DNA from: Rhea pennata
Lineage: Eukaryota > Chordata > Aves > Rheiformes > Rheidae
Direction of reading: 5' to 3'
Assembly (NCBI RefSeq): GCF_028389875.1
Contig: NC_084676.1
Coordinates: forward strand, 1,240,001-1,304,000
DNA: 64,000 bases
Numbering within the stretch: the first letter of the stretch is position 1; each line of letters starts with the position of its first letter. Positions 1 through 12,021 of the stretch are shown in pieces. The notes beneath the pieces were generated by a model that was given only the letters and a program-made list of their open reading frames with translations, ran no database searches and was not told the origin of the DNA. The position numbers and the translations under genes were made by a program.

Positions 1-3000
1 AAGGGTCTGCTCCTGCTGCTGCCAGCACCGAGGAAGCAGGCAGGCTGGAAGGCTTTGCTGGCAGCGCGAAGCACAAGCAGAGCTGAATCCCATGTAGGAG
101 GAAAGCAAGCCTCAAAAGCGAGTGGAAGCTCCCTGCCCAAGCTGACAGACAGAGGACAACTGCCTCCTACCCCAAACCTCTCTAAGAGCCACCAAACAGC
201 TGAGGTTTTGCACTCATTGCAGTATCCCCCCCCCCCAGCTCTGACTGAGGGTGCCCCAATTTTGCGGGTATTTGAAGGTGCTGCAGGGTGGCATAAACGC
301 AGACGTAGCTTGGCCCACCACTGGTACGTGCTAGGCTGGGCAGCAGCGGCCCCAAGCTCTCAGCAGCCCACAGATACAAGGGGATAAAAGCCCTGATGTC
401 CCTGCTGGTTCCCTGGGGCCCCAACACAGCCTCACTTCAGTGAGGCCCATGCTCCAGCACCATGGCCATCAGTCAGTGCACAGGGTCTGGCCACGCATGA
501 GCGAGGCACAGAGCTGGGCGCAGTGTGGCCACAACCTAGCTCTGGCCGGGAGCGGTGCCGGGACCAAGCTCGGCTGCAGCTCCCGAGCGAGGACAAGGCT
601 TCCCGGAGCTCCTCCTCACAGCTTAGCTGTTTGCCCAGCAAATTTTGTCAGTACTGCTTGGATCCAAATGAGCTGAGCTCCTGCTCCTTTGCAGCCACGG
701 AGCTGCCAAGCTGGCAGTCATTACGGAGGCACACTTTGGTCTTTTCTCCTTGCAGGTGATTAGAAATCAGCAGTGACTGCTAACTGCCAGCGGTGATCCA
801 TCAGTCCTGCTCCCTATAGCAGAGGTGAGTGTTAGTCTCTAACCTCAGCGTGGCCAGTAGGAGAGTTTTCTTAAAGACCCAGTGCAGACCAGGTGCTTGT
901 GTTTGGAAATGGAGAGCTTAGGATTTCTTTTTATGGAGATGTGTGGAGGTTTTTTTATGGAGGTTACCCTTACCACCTAAAATCCCTTTAGACTCTCCAA
1001 AAATATGTATTTTTTTCTCTAAAGGGAAATGTATACTAAAGATAACTTGCCTGAAAGTCCTGGGTATTTTGAGATTGACTCCACCAATACTCAGCAGAAG
1101 GGTGGGAGCTGAAAGGTGCTTCGTCCTCAACAGGTTTAAGATGAGAGGTTTAAGATGCAAGTACTGAAACATCAGCAGATTTCCCTGGCAATTTTTCTCT
1201 GGAGGCTCAGGACCGGTCTCATCCCTCTCTCGGTAAACATCGGCTCAGCGCAGAGGAGAGGGTTCCCTGCCACCGCCAGGAGCCGCTGATCTGTGCCGCC
1301 GTTTGACTTCAGCAAACCTTGCTGCCTAGCTGGGCTCTGGTACCTATACAAAAAGGTTGTGAACTGCCACCTTTATCGCAGCAGCTGTCTTATTTTAACG
1401 GCCAGGTTTTCATTTGGGATGCATAGTAACGAAACGCACCGATAAACTGCCTCCTTTGGCTAGTCCTCTCGAACACAAGGTGGTGCAGAGCATCATCTTA
1501 ACCCTCGCTGTCCAGGATCTGCAGTTAGAAGATGAAACTGCTGCTGGTGTGGCAGATGCTTATGAGAAGCAGTACCAGACCAGTGTTCACATATGGCCAT
1601 GAGAGGGACCCCGGCCAGTTTGCTGTGCCCTTTAATCCCATGCTCTGGGATGCTCACTGTGAGACACACCGTGTTGGGAGCTGGAAATCCCATCCAGCTC
1701 TTCTGGGAAACCTCATCCCATCTCCTGCTGGGTAGCAATGGACATTGGTACCGTGGCCAGGTTTGGATTGCTCCTACTCCAGAGCTGAAAGGCAAGAAAA
1801 ATTCACCAAGATAACTTGTGTCTCACATCAGCAAAATGTCACCAGCACTGCAAGCCGGATCCCTTGATCTGGCATCTCTTCTCAGCTCAGACTGTGCTCT
1901 CTTCAGCACTGGCTTTTTAAAGTCCTTTCCAACACATCCACACATTGATCCCCTAGTACCCAGCACTGCTTAAAGAGTTTGAGGTGGAGCATTACTGCTT
2001 GCTACAGAGAAGTGACCCTTTTTGTCTCCAAATTTAAAACCTTGTGCAGTTCTCTGGCCCGAAACTATGAATACATCAATGCTCTGCTTAAAATTGGAGG
2101 AACTTATTTTGAGCCATTTAAGTTAATTCAGTTCCTGGTGGGAACTGGAGTTGCACTGTACAGAATGCTTACGTATTCACATCTCATCTTGAGCAGCATA
2201 GGAAAGACCCACGGCTTCAAAGAGGAGGAAAGAAGATGCAGTGTTCCTTGCTCTCAGCTATGCTATCACTTGCTTGTTCATGAATCGGAGCAGCTGATCC
2301 TGATGCTGGTTTTCTCCATCTAGCTCTCACTGACTGTGCCTGTAGGACTTTGTCCCTGCAAAGGTTGTTAATGCTGGCAGTTAGCAACTGGATCATGGGA
2401 AATGGGTAGCGGCTTCCCATTTCTGCTTACCTTCCTGATGACTGCTGTCTGCTGTGTCTTCAAGTCTTGTGCCAAATATATGTCTTAACATTTTCCTTCT
2501 AATGGAAAAGCCAGGGTGAACTTCAAAGCTTCTAAAACGTTATGCAGTGGCTTGAATATAAATGTTGGCATTAATAAAACAAATCCTCTAGAAGACCCTG
2601 AAACTTGACTTGCTCTAAAACCATCTCCAGTACCGAGTGGCCCAAAGTGTCCCCAGCCTTGCTTGTGTTCCCACCCATCCACCACCCCCATGAACAACAA
2701 CCCCATCCTCACTTGGGCCTAGAAGTATTTGAGAAGAAACTTCCTGCTTTTTTAAAAAGGTCATATTAAGGAGGCTTGCAAATTCAGGCTGTTTCCTTAT
2801 CTGAGGTGCGCAGGAGGGGAGAAGAAGCCAAAGTGAAATATTGCTGAAGCCTGACAATAGCTAACAAAATTCACCAGGACCTACTTTCACTTGTATCCCT
2901 AAATCTTACATCCATACGATTTCTAAAGAGCAGGTCAATTCAGCTGATCCCTCCACTCTGGAGTGGTGGTAACACTTTGTGAACGATGGTGAGTCACAAT

Positions 3001-4869
3001 CAGTTTTGCGCTGCTGGTTTCGCTTTGTGAGGCTGCAGTAAAACCAGGTATCACCAATACAGCTCCAATACGTGTGCGTGGAGCCAGTGGGAGCTGCGTG
3101 CTTCAATGGAGGAAAAGATGCTTTTCCTGCTGTTCTGCAGGAAAGTGCTTGTCAGAGAGGCCACGAGTGGGTGTTTCCTGAAGAAGCTGCTACAGGCAGT
3201 GAGCAGCCATGGCTTTTCAGTGATGCTATGCTGCCCTCAAGTGCTTTTTCCAGCAATATCTCAATTTTCAAAGTCAGCCTGCACGGTTTGCACTTTTCAA
3301 GTTTTGTGCATGTGCTCCAGAAACAGCCCTTGCATTCAGACTGATTTTTTACCTTCGTGTAGTTAAGACCTTGCTTGAGAAATGAGTTTATTTGAAGTAA
3401 TCGAGAAGATGGCAGTTCCCCAAGGGCCATCTCCTGCCTATAGTTAAAGTTTTGCATCCCAAACTTTACACCCTCGCAAACTTTTCATCCTTGCAAAGCA
3501 AGGAAAATAGCAACCCAGTGCTTCAGCATGCCTGTCAGCCACATTTGGCCTCTCATGGCTCTCAGACTTAAATTAGATATTAAGTAACTGCTCCGCTCGA
3601 TGGTACATCTGGCACTGACTCTGCAGTGCCTTCGATTTCCTCCTCCCACTGTCTCAGTGCAAGCAGTATGAAGTATACTATGGGTGTGTATAAACTGAAT
3701 TTGAGAGCAGCCAGCCGTCTGAAGGTCAGGAAGCCTTCACTGGGCTGACTTGATGTTCCTGCACGCTGCCTGTTTCAGAGCATAGCTGCGACTGTGAACA
3801 CCCATCTTTATATCTTTGAGCCTTCAAATCCTGGAGTGGCCTCCACGAGGGGCAGTACACAGAGAAAATCCACTGCCCCAATTGCGTATAAAATTGTTGG
3901 CTCAGGATCTGCAATGTGCATTTCTCTTGCTCCCTCAAATTCCCCTGTGGCTCGGTAGTGTGTGTTTACCAAGATATAAGTGCTGCAGTTCAGGGTTTCA
4001 CTGGCACCTTCAGTGAACGTGTCACACTGAATATGTCTGCACAGTGCTTAGGAAAGGTGCACAGGCAAAGCAGTGGAAAAACAACTTAAAGCTCCGAGGA
4101 CATAGGGAAGGGAGGTCAAAGCAATGTTGGCAGCATTAGTCGTGCTGCAGCCACTTTCAGAGTGACATGCTGAGGTAAGGCAAAAGAGGAGCCTTTTGCT
4201 CTACTTAGCATTTTTTGATGCTGAAAATTTTGATCAACAGCAGGTGATAGAGGTAGATGCATGCTCTCCTCCCTACACTGTCCTCTTCAGTCACCCTGGG
4301 TACTAGCATCAAGTAAAACCGTGTCTTGCGAGGGTGAAGCGAGGTGGTGGGAAAGTAAAATACTTTGCAGGCTCTGTGCCCTGACTGAGAAAGTAATGGC
4401 AGCCGTGATATTCCAGCATCTTTCCCTGTGAACTGGTCTGCAGGTGCACAGCACCTGACCTGCTATTTCTTGGGCCAGCAAAGAGAAAGCCTGTGTTAAC
4501 TGCACAAGAAGAGTATGGTGAAAACATTAGATTATAAGAAAAGCATTTTCTGCATCATTTAATTTTCCATTTTTTAACAATCCAGACTGGCCTGAACTGT
4601 AAGATGTTGACTGAAGGCAGGGAACTGTTTTGATGCTGAAGGCCTCTGCAATACACAACAGCTGCAACCTGCATGCCTCTTCTCATGAAGTCCTTCGAGG
4701 AATAACTGGTGACATTACTGACCAAGGCAGTAGCCAGGCTCCAGCAGCCAGCCCCGCACACCCCAACCCTAGTGTGAGCATGGGTCGCTTCCTGCCCCAG
4801 GCCCCATGGAGCCTCTGTGCACCAAGTGTGGGTGAAGTAGCCCAGCTGTGCAGGGCCAAGGGCACCTAG

Positions 4870-5045
4870 AGGGGCTAAGGATGGCTGCAGGGCCACAGGG
4901 GCTACCATTGAAACTGCAGGGTTACCACGGGAGCTTCAGGGCTGCTGGAAGGACTTTTGTAGGGGCTGAAAGGCCACCACAGGGAGCACCACAGGGGCTG
5001 CAGAGCCACCAAAGGAATCTGTGGGGGCTGCAGGGCCACTCATGG
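4870..5045. repeat. Degenerate GC-rich minisatellite
   Basis: Recurring, diverged units built on 'ggggctgcagggccacc' with spacers, about 25-35 bases each. Copies differ a lot, so the period is approximate. No coding meaning is seen. Confidence 0.35.
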
Positions 5046-5558
5046 TTTGCAAATGATGCCAGGTCAGGGGCATTCCCAGCCAGGCCCTCTCACTCGTCTT
5101 CCAGATGGCTGGGGCCCTGGGGAGCCAAGACAGGGGGGTCTTAGCCCTGGCCCTGTAGGGCACTGGGCTGAGAGCCCAGTCTGACCCAGTGGTCTGCTCC
5201 CCTGCCAAGCTGGATGGTGTGTGTCATGTCAGTGCTGGGGCTGGTGCCATCGGGCTCCTGGGCCTCCCAGCCCTTCCCTGAGGCCAGTGCGACCCACAGG
5301 GCTCTGCCTGGGATGGCAGCACAGAAGACTGGTGTCTGGACGCACAGATCAGCCCTTGGAGGGGATCACCACCAGTTACAGCCAGAAAACTACAGCAGAG
5401 ACGCATCCCATCTTGGCTGTCTTCCCTCCAGAGGCTCACACCCCAAAGAGGTCACATCTCACCGCAGCTTTTTTCCCTCCAGAGATATGTCCCTATACCA
5501 CCAGTCTTCTCTCATCCCAGTGGAAGAAACATACCCACACAGAAGAGCAACTGGAAGC

Positions 5559-5721
5559 AGGTGCACAGAAGGACCTGGAGGTCCTGGTGGACACCAAGTT
5601 GACCATGAGCCAGCAACATGCCCTTACGGCAAAGGAGGCCAATGGCATCCTGGGCAGCATCAGGAATAGCATTGCCAGCACATTAAGAGGGGTGATCCTT
5701 CCCCTCTATTCAGCAGGAAAT
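5559..5721 (+). mobile_element. CR1 LINE fragment (reverse transcriptase ORF2, C-terminal part)
   Basis: The + frame reads KDLEVLVDTKLTMSQQHA, then LTAKEANGILGSIR, then ILPLYSA. This is the CR1 ORF2 signature (consensus resembles DLGVLVDxKLxMSQQCA, AKKANxILGxIR, VILPLYSALVRP). The fragment is about 160 bases, lacks both element ends and is clearly dead. Its divergence from the remembered consensus suggests an old avian insertion. Confidence 0.8.
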
Positions 5722-8700
5722 CTTGAGGTCTTTGGGAGCTGGTTTTCAGGTCACTTGCAGCTGAATGATACAAGTTCACTCAGCAGTGCATCAGGCCTTC
5801 CCTCTGCTTGAAAAAAAAACAGAGCTTTTATTCCCAATGTGGTACGGACTGGAATTGTCACAATGTGGAGTTTTGTTCTTTTTCTGTACAAAAATGGTCA
5901 AAGCATTTCAGTGTGAACCCTCAAATGGGCCTGCCAGGCTGGTGATAGAAAACCATGCTCTGCCCTTGTCTTTGTTGCTGGTGGTAAGTGCTATCTCAAC
6001 TCTTACCCATCCTTTGACCAGCTGTTTAGGGCCATTCTGTGAAATACCAGAGAGAGCCGCAAAGGGTAAGTGAGCTTGTTTTCCAGACAACCTTGCAGAA
6101 GGAGCAGTAACTAGAATTTGTATTCATTAACCCATGGATAAAATACTGCAGAAGAACGGAAGCAGGCAGGCCTGCCGCACTTTTTCCCCCACTGGCTTTT
6201 TCTGCTTATGGCAGCCTATACACCCCTTGCTGTGGAGCTACTGGGAAAAGTTGAGTGGGAATCACACGTCTCATCAACATGCTGCATCATTTTTACCCTT
6301 GGGAGTAAGATTTGGAGAGCCACAACTGATACAAAGCAGCTCTTCACTTATTTAATTTGTGGCCAAAAGAAAAAGAACGAACTTGCTTGCAGAACAAGTT
6401 GCTTGTTCCCCAGCTCCTCCTTTGGAAGAGCTCTTGGGCTATGCTGCTGGAGTTAAGAGAAGGTAGCTGAGAACCATCTCCATGTCCCTACTGCTGTCTG
6501 CCCACTGCACTTCTTTTCATGGGTCATGGTGGGAGAAGCAAGTGTTCTCCTGGGGTTCCTTCTCTCCTTCCCCTTTACACATGCTTTCCTGTCCCACTGC
6601 GCTCTCTTTTTTTACAAAGGTACAGAAAGTAAAATTTCAGCTACTTATGTACTTACATTCCATTTACAAGGCTGTAAAGCACTGTCATAAATCAATATTA
6701 ATATCACTGTTGGAATATGAATAAATACTGGAAATCAGAAGCCCTGTCTGCTCATGTTTCTTGGGTGGGGAGAAAAGAAGTTTCTGCTCTAAAAACTGTA
6801 TCAGACATGAGTCAGATTTGTGCAGGCTGTCTTTGTGGCTGCTGGAGACTGAAGACAGACTCCCCTTCCAGCAGTCTCCAAGAGCTGTCCTACATGCATG
6901 TGGCTCTCTTTCCCAGAAATGGCTGACTGAGCCTCCCACTTTGGTCCCCAAAACAGTCAAGTGGAACAAAATGCCTCAGCCCTTTATATGGTAGCTGGCA
7001 GAGGACAGTTCAGTCCAACCACCTCTGTTCCCCCACAGTGAATTTACTGTATTTAGGAACCGCTACTACACTTATCTCTTAGCAGAGAGATCTCCCCAGA
7101 AGAGACATAGCTACTGACTGGGTTAGTCGTTTTCTCTTTGATCCAGCCCCTCCATTGCCATTACAGAGGTTCACCCATCCCTAAAATCCCCTCCCAGGAT
7201 AGTAGCAGCTGCTGCTTCACCCACTCCTCCTCAAGGAGATATAACCTGCGAGTGCTGGGAACACAGCCCAGCAGGGCAGGAGAGGCTTTTTTTCATCCCA
7301 GCAGCTCTAGAGAAGAGCTGCCACTTCACCAATGTGCTTTAAGCTCCAGGGCAAAGGTGAAGCCCCTTTGTTTCTGGGTGCGCTACAGAGAAGTAAAACC
7401 CGAAACTTCCTTCCTCTGCCCATCACTCCTGCTTTGGTCCCGCCTGGCAACCCTAAGACCCTACAAGCCTGCTCCACCCCTTGGGTAACATTACGCTTAG
7501 GACCAAAGTTGAGAGTGAATCTCCACTGCTCCAGGCAGCAAATTTTGTCTGCAGTAAAAGGAAGAGCCAACTAGGCTGCTGCTCCCATCATACCTGAGTA
7601 TATGCTCAAGTCTACCTGGGAAGCTGCTCATGGCAAGAACAGCGATCCGAAGAATCATGGCAGATATGGATACAGACAGGATGCCTTGGTCACCTTCTAC
7701 CCCCAGAAAAAAAAGCACTGACTTCTAATCTACTTTGACTGGTGAGTGAAGAGCCCACAGCATCGTCTGCACAAACACAAGTGTTCTGTTCCTGAAACAG
7801 AGAGGAAGATGGTTTAATAAGGATGAGAAAGATTCTGCCTCTTGTTCCTGCTGCTGGTACTGTCCTTGGCTGGACATAGCCTGATACAGCAAGAAACCAT
7901 CATGTCTGCCCTGAAACCTGCAGCAGGAGAGACCTGAGGGGGCTGCCTCTACCCCTCAATGCTGGATAAAGGAAAGCTGTCCAGGTACCACCGCCTACGG
8001 CCAGGGAGTGGGCAGGTAGGAGTCCCAGCCACAGAATTGGCAAGTAATATCCAGCCACTACATTTGGGACCAAGCATGTCCTGACAGACCCCTGCTGACA
8101 GACCGCAGTGAAAGGTGGTACTGTGAGCACAGCCACAGCTGAGAACTGCTGTTTCTCCTGTGTGGGCTGTGGGGACAACTTGCTCTCTCTGACCACCCCT
8201 ATGGGTGAACTCCCTCACCTGCTATGGTGGCACAGGGACTGCACCCATATCAGCAGCTGCAGACTCTTTTTGGTGAGCTGTTGCATATCCTCTGCTGGTC
8301 TCCAGGCACTGCAACGCACACAGCTGGGTGAGAGGGGTCCCCAACTCCTCCCCTTCCCAAACGTTCCTTCTGGGCAGATGTGGAACAGGTATGCAATTAC
8401 CTTTTATCTTAAGGTGCATCAAGTCAGAGCTAAAATTTATTAGAACACCTTTCAGTCGTTAAGCTGTTACTATTAATAGACTCTAACTGGTATTACTAGA
8501 AACATAACCAGTCCCACAACAAAGTGACTTACTCATGCAGGTCACTTGCATTCACCATGCTGCTACCTGGGTGACAACCCCTGGGATCCGACTCCAGATG
8601 ATTACTGAGGAGTGGAGGGTCACACTGACACAGCAGGGGTTTCCAGGTAGTAGCTTACAGCATTGCACAGAGGGGCTCTTCTCTCATTTGATGCTTGTAT

Positions 8701-9689
8701 AATGCTGCAGTCTCTGTTTGCATACAGCAGCCTCTGCGTTCTTGGTCATGGTCCAAGTTACACAACCTACAGCTGATGCTAGCCTGTGATGCTAGCCTGG
8801 TACAGATTCAGCAGGTTCATAGTATGCTGGGTTTTTAAGTTCTTGCAGATTCAACACCACTGCCAGTCTCCAGACCACATCAGTTTTGGGGAGACTTTCA
8901 CAATCTGTCTCTTAGCACATACTCTTCCTCTCTTTGGCCTGCTGTTCTCAAATAGCTACTTCTTCACCTCCATCTGCAGTTATCTATTCACACAGACTTA
9001 CACAGAACAGGCCTTTACGACACAAGAGCTGACCCACATGCAGTACAGACATGAAGGGAGGAGACTCTGATGAAACAGGGGCTGCAGAGGGGCAGGTCCT
9101 GACTCCGGAGAACCTCAGTTGGGCCCTCCCAGCCTTGACAGTGCTTTCCTTGAACCCTGCCTCTGGACTCCCACTCTCACCCAGCTGCCTTAACTCAGTT
9201 TGGTTCCTCGATGTTTTCTGTCTTTCACAAAGGCTCCCCTTTGAACTGCAGGGGCCAGTCCCCCCATGACTAGGAGGACATTCCTTTGCCCACAGGTGGA
9301 TCACAGCATCCTCGGGTGAGTGCAGGTAGAGGTGTAAAAACAGAGGCATAAAACAAAAGGCTTAGAAAAGGACTGGGAGTTCCATAATCAGGGACCCCTT
9401 TTACATACCTTTTTGGGTCAGGCAGCTGGAGCAGAGGGAAGAGGGCTGAGCTCAAGGGCTGGGCTCAACCTGCTCCCTCACTTCCCGTGCAGCAGCTCCT
9501 CCTCCCCTCGGCAGGAATGTGGAGCGGGCAGCAGGAAGGTGGTCCCCCACCGTGCTTGGTGGCAGGAAGGCAGCACTTTGCCTCCACCCCTTTCCTCTTC
9601 TCCTTTGCGTCCTTGGCCAGGCCTCCAAGCTCATCTGCAGCTGCTCCTTCCCTAGGCCTGAGGGAAGAGAGACTCGGTGGTTGCAGTTA

Positions 9690-9998
9690 ACTGCCCAGCC
9701 GGGGGCCGACTGGGATCCCCAAGCCCACGGGCCCGAGGCAGACCTTTACCAGAGCGGAAAGCGGGCAGGGCGCGGGCCCGCCAAGGCTGCTGCTTGCCGC
9801 CCAGCGGCGCCTCTCCGGCCCCAGCACCGCCCCCCCTGCCCAGCCGCGCCAGGGGCAGCCGCCAGCAGCCGCTGCAGCCCCTTCGCGTGAGGAGCTCCGG
9901 ACTGCCGGCCGTTCCCACCGCCCCGCCTCAAGATGGCGCCGCGCGCCGCTGCGGGCGCCCCGTGAGGCGCGGGCTGCGCGTGCGCCGCCGGCGGGAAG
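9690..9998 (+). promoter_or_regulatory. SLC35A4: SLC35A4 CpG-island promoter and 5' UTR
   Basis: The stretch is abruptly CpG-rich compared with the sequence to its left and runs into the first coding exon. YY1-like 'aagatggcgcc' lies at 9930-9940, and a second 'gaagatggcgg' overlaps the microprotein start codon at 9996-10006. An ATG at 9933 opens a 10-codon frame ending at 9965. If transcription starts upstream of 9933, that would be an extra tiny uORF. The exact start site cannot be told from sequence. Confidence 0.7.
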
Positions 9999-10489
9999 AT
10001 GGCGGACGATAAGGTGAGCGGGGCGCGGGGCGCGCGGCGTCTCTTGGCCGTGGCCGTGGCCGTGGCCGTCTAGCAGCACGTGTTTCTCGCGCAGGACTCG
10101 GTGCCCAAGCTGAAGGACCTCGCCTTCCTGAAGGGCCAGCTGGAGAGCCTGCAGCGGCGCGTGGAGGACGAGGTGCAGGCGGGCGTGGGGCAGGTAACGG
10201 CGAGCGGCGCGGCGCGGCCTCGCGCGGCTCGGCTCCGCGCGGCGCGGCTCGGCGCGGGGCTCTCATGCTTCTCCCCGCTCTGCTGCTGCAGGACGGCTCG
10301 CTGCTGGCTTCTCCGTTTCTCAAGGGCTTTCTGGCAGGCTACGTGGTCGCCAAACTGCGCTTCTCGGCCGTGCTGGGGTTCGTGGCTGGGACGTGCACGG
10401 GAATATACGCCGCGCAGAACTACGCCGTTCCCAACGTCGAAAAGACAATCCGGGACTATTTCAATTCTCTGAAAAAAGGCCGGGACTAG
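9999..10489 (+). CDS. SLC35A4: SLC35A4 upstream-ORF microprotein, 103 aa (three coding exons)
   Basis: Coding exons 9999-10013, 10095-10193 and 10292-10489, joined at gtgagc/gcgcag and gtaacg/ctgcag, give 103 codons plus stop. The start reads MADDKDSVPKLKDLAF and the tail EKTIRDYFNSLKKGRD. This is the conserved microprotein encoded upstream of the transporter in the same mRNA; the human one is also 103 aa and nearly superimposable. A coiled segment (LESLQRRVEDEV, residues about 22-33) is followed by a hydrophobic, glycine-rich membrane segment (about residues 48-75, with FLAGYVVAKL and VLGFVAGTCTGIYAA). Published work on the mammalian form places it in the mitochondrial inner membrane. The third exon runs on as the long exon holding the transporter frame, so one transcript carries both. 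Confidence 0.93.
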
Positions 10490-11052
10490 AGAGGAGTGGT
10501 TTTGGCAGAGGTGACTCTCCAGAAGCAGCTTTTCTCGGTGAGGTGGCAGGAGCAGATGGGCTTTTGGGGACAGCAGTCACATACACCATTCTGCTGGAAA
10601 AATGCTTCATACCAGATACTCCTGAGACATCAGCAAGTCTGGCTCTGCGATATTTATTAGAGTATTGTGGAAGAGGCGATTGCTCCGTTAACTCTTCGTA
10701 GCTTGGAAGCGTCAGCAGCCAAGTGGTTGCCAGTTGCCTTTTCCCTTCACTTCTCCCCCTGTTCCCCTGTGGAGTGAAAAGCTGTCGGTGGCACGTCTGC
10801 CCGTGCACCTTTCCATCCAGTAATCGCTGTGCCTGAGGAACATGCTTTGCCTGGCTTCCTGGCAAGGCCTGAAGCTCTCTCCTGAATGAAGAATGAAACT
10901 GTTCCGTTCTACCACAAATGTAACAGTTAACGTATCTTAATCGAACTCATTAAATTCATGGTATTTGATCTCTTCTTGAATGTTTTAGGGTGCAAGTCTG
11001 TCTGGCCTCCCTGCCCTGGTAGCAGCTTGCCCTTGCTGGCTGCCACTCCAGA

Positions 11053-12021
11053 ATGATAATGTCTGGTAATGCTGCTGGCTTTCTGCTCAGCCCTGCGAAC
11101 TGGCTGCTTCGGAGGGTGCTGTGGGGACTGATGCTGATCTTGTCTGTAGCCATATATGGCTCTCATGCTCCCCTCCTAAACCTCTGTAAGGTGGATGGGA
11201 AGATCCCCTTCAGCTCCTCATCTGTTGTGGTTCTTATTGAACTGACGAAGTTGGTGTTCTCCCTCCTGTTTTTGCTGATCTGGGACCGAAAGCTGTTGGG
11301 AGGCTCTGTGTCATGGTATCATGTTGCCCCCTTTGGCCTCTCTGCCCTGCTCTATGCTGCAAACAACAACCTGGTGGTTCACATGCAGCTCTTCATGGAT
11401 CCCAGCACCTACCAGGTCCTGAGTAACTTAAAGATCGTCAGCACGGCACTCCTCTACAGCTTCTTTCTGCGCCAAAGGCTCTGCATGCGCAAGTGGCTGG
11501 CTCTCTTCCTGCTGACGGCTGCTGGGGTGAGCTACAGCTGTGGAGGCCTGCAGGACCCGCATGACCCTGGCAACCCCTCCAAGATGCAGCTGCACATCAC
11601 ACTGGTGGGCTTGCTGTTGATCTCAGTGTACTGCCTCATATCAGGCTTGTCTGCTGTATACACAGAAGCTATCCTGAAAGCCCAGGCTCTACCTCTCAGC
11701 CTCCAGAACCTCTTCCTTTACTTCTTTGGGGTTCTGCTCAATGTGACTGGCCACTTCTGGAGCAGCACAGAGGGAGGTTTCCTGGAGGGCTTCTCCTCCT
11801 GGGTGCTGGTCATCGTGGTCAGCCAGGCTTTGAATGGTTTGATCATGTCTGTGGTCATGAAGCACAGCAGTAACATCACCAGGCTCTTTGTGATTTCCTG
11901 CTCCATCCTTGTTAACGCCTTCCTGTCCGTCACCCTCTTTGACCTACAGCTCACCCTCTTCTTCTTCGTCGCTGTTGCAAGTATTGGCCTTGCTGTTCAC
12001 TTATACTATGGGATCACATAG
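11053..12021 (+). CDS. SLC35A4: SLC35A4, nucleotide-sugar transporter family protein, 322 aa
   Basis: An uninterrupted 322-codon frame in one exon; the human protein is 324 aa. It starts MIMSGNAAGFLLSP and ends AVASIGLAVHLYYGIT. About ten hydrophobic helices are spaced as in the SLC35A (UDP-/CMP-sugar antiporter) fold. Typical family blocks are present: LCKVDGKIPFSSSSVVVLIEL near residue 40-60, the ALLYAANNNLVVHMQ block, and the SVVMKHSSNITRLFVISCS block near the end. It would act in ER/Golgi membranes; human SLC35A4 has been tied to CDP-ribitol or to organising sister transporters, so the substrate is inferred. The frame lies 563 bases after the microprotein stop in the same exon, so translation depends on getting past the upstream frame, as described for the stress-resistant human mRNA. 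Confidence 0.95.
   Translation: MIMSGNAAGFLLSPANWLLRRVLWGLMLILSVAIYGSHAPLLNLCKVDGKIPFSSSSVVVLIELTKLVFSLLFLLIWDRKLLGGSVSWYHVAPFGLSALLYAANNNLVVHMQLFMDPSTYQVLSNLKIVSTALLYSFFLRQRLCMRKWLALFLLTAAGVSYSCGGLQDPHDPGNPSKMQLHITLVGLLLISVYCLISGLSAVYTEAILKAQALPLSLQNLFLYFFGVLLNVTGHFWSSTEGGFLEGFSSWVLVIVVSQALNGLIMSVVMKHSSNITRLFVISCSILVNAFLSVTLFDLQLTLFFFVAVASIGLAVHLYYGIT

Larger units (their letters stand above)
1..9450. other. Gene-poor stretch upstream of SLC35A4
   Basis: No open frame here has the splice sites, conserved motifs or length of a gene I recognise, on either strand. Most short frames are chance. One CR1 scrap (5559-5721) and a weak minisatellite (4870-5045) are the only structures I can name. 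AATAAA hexamers on the + strand at about 2573 and 6720 could mark 3' ends of transcripts entering from the left, but I see no coding exon to go with them. In human the next gene on this side is APBB3, head-to-head with SLC35A4; I do not see its PTB or WW domain coding here. Confidence 0.55.

Noticed and set aside
1414-1602. 62-codon frame with protein-like start (MGCIVTKRTDKLPPL)
   Set aside because: No supporting splice sites, no recognisable family and no neighbouring exons; too little to call.
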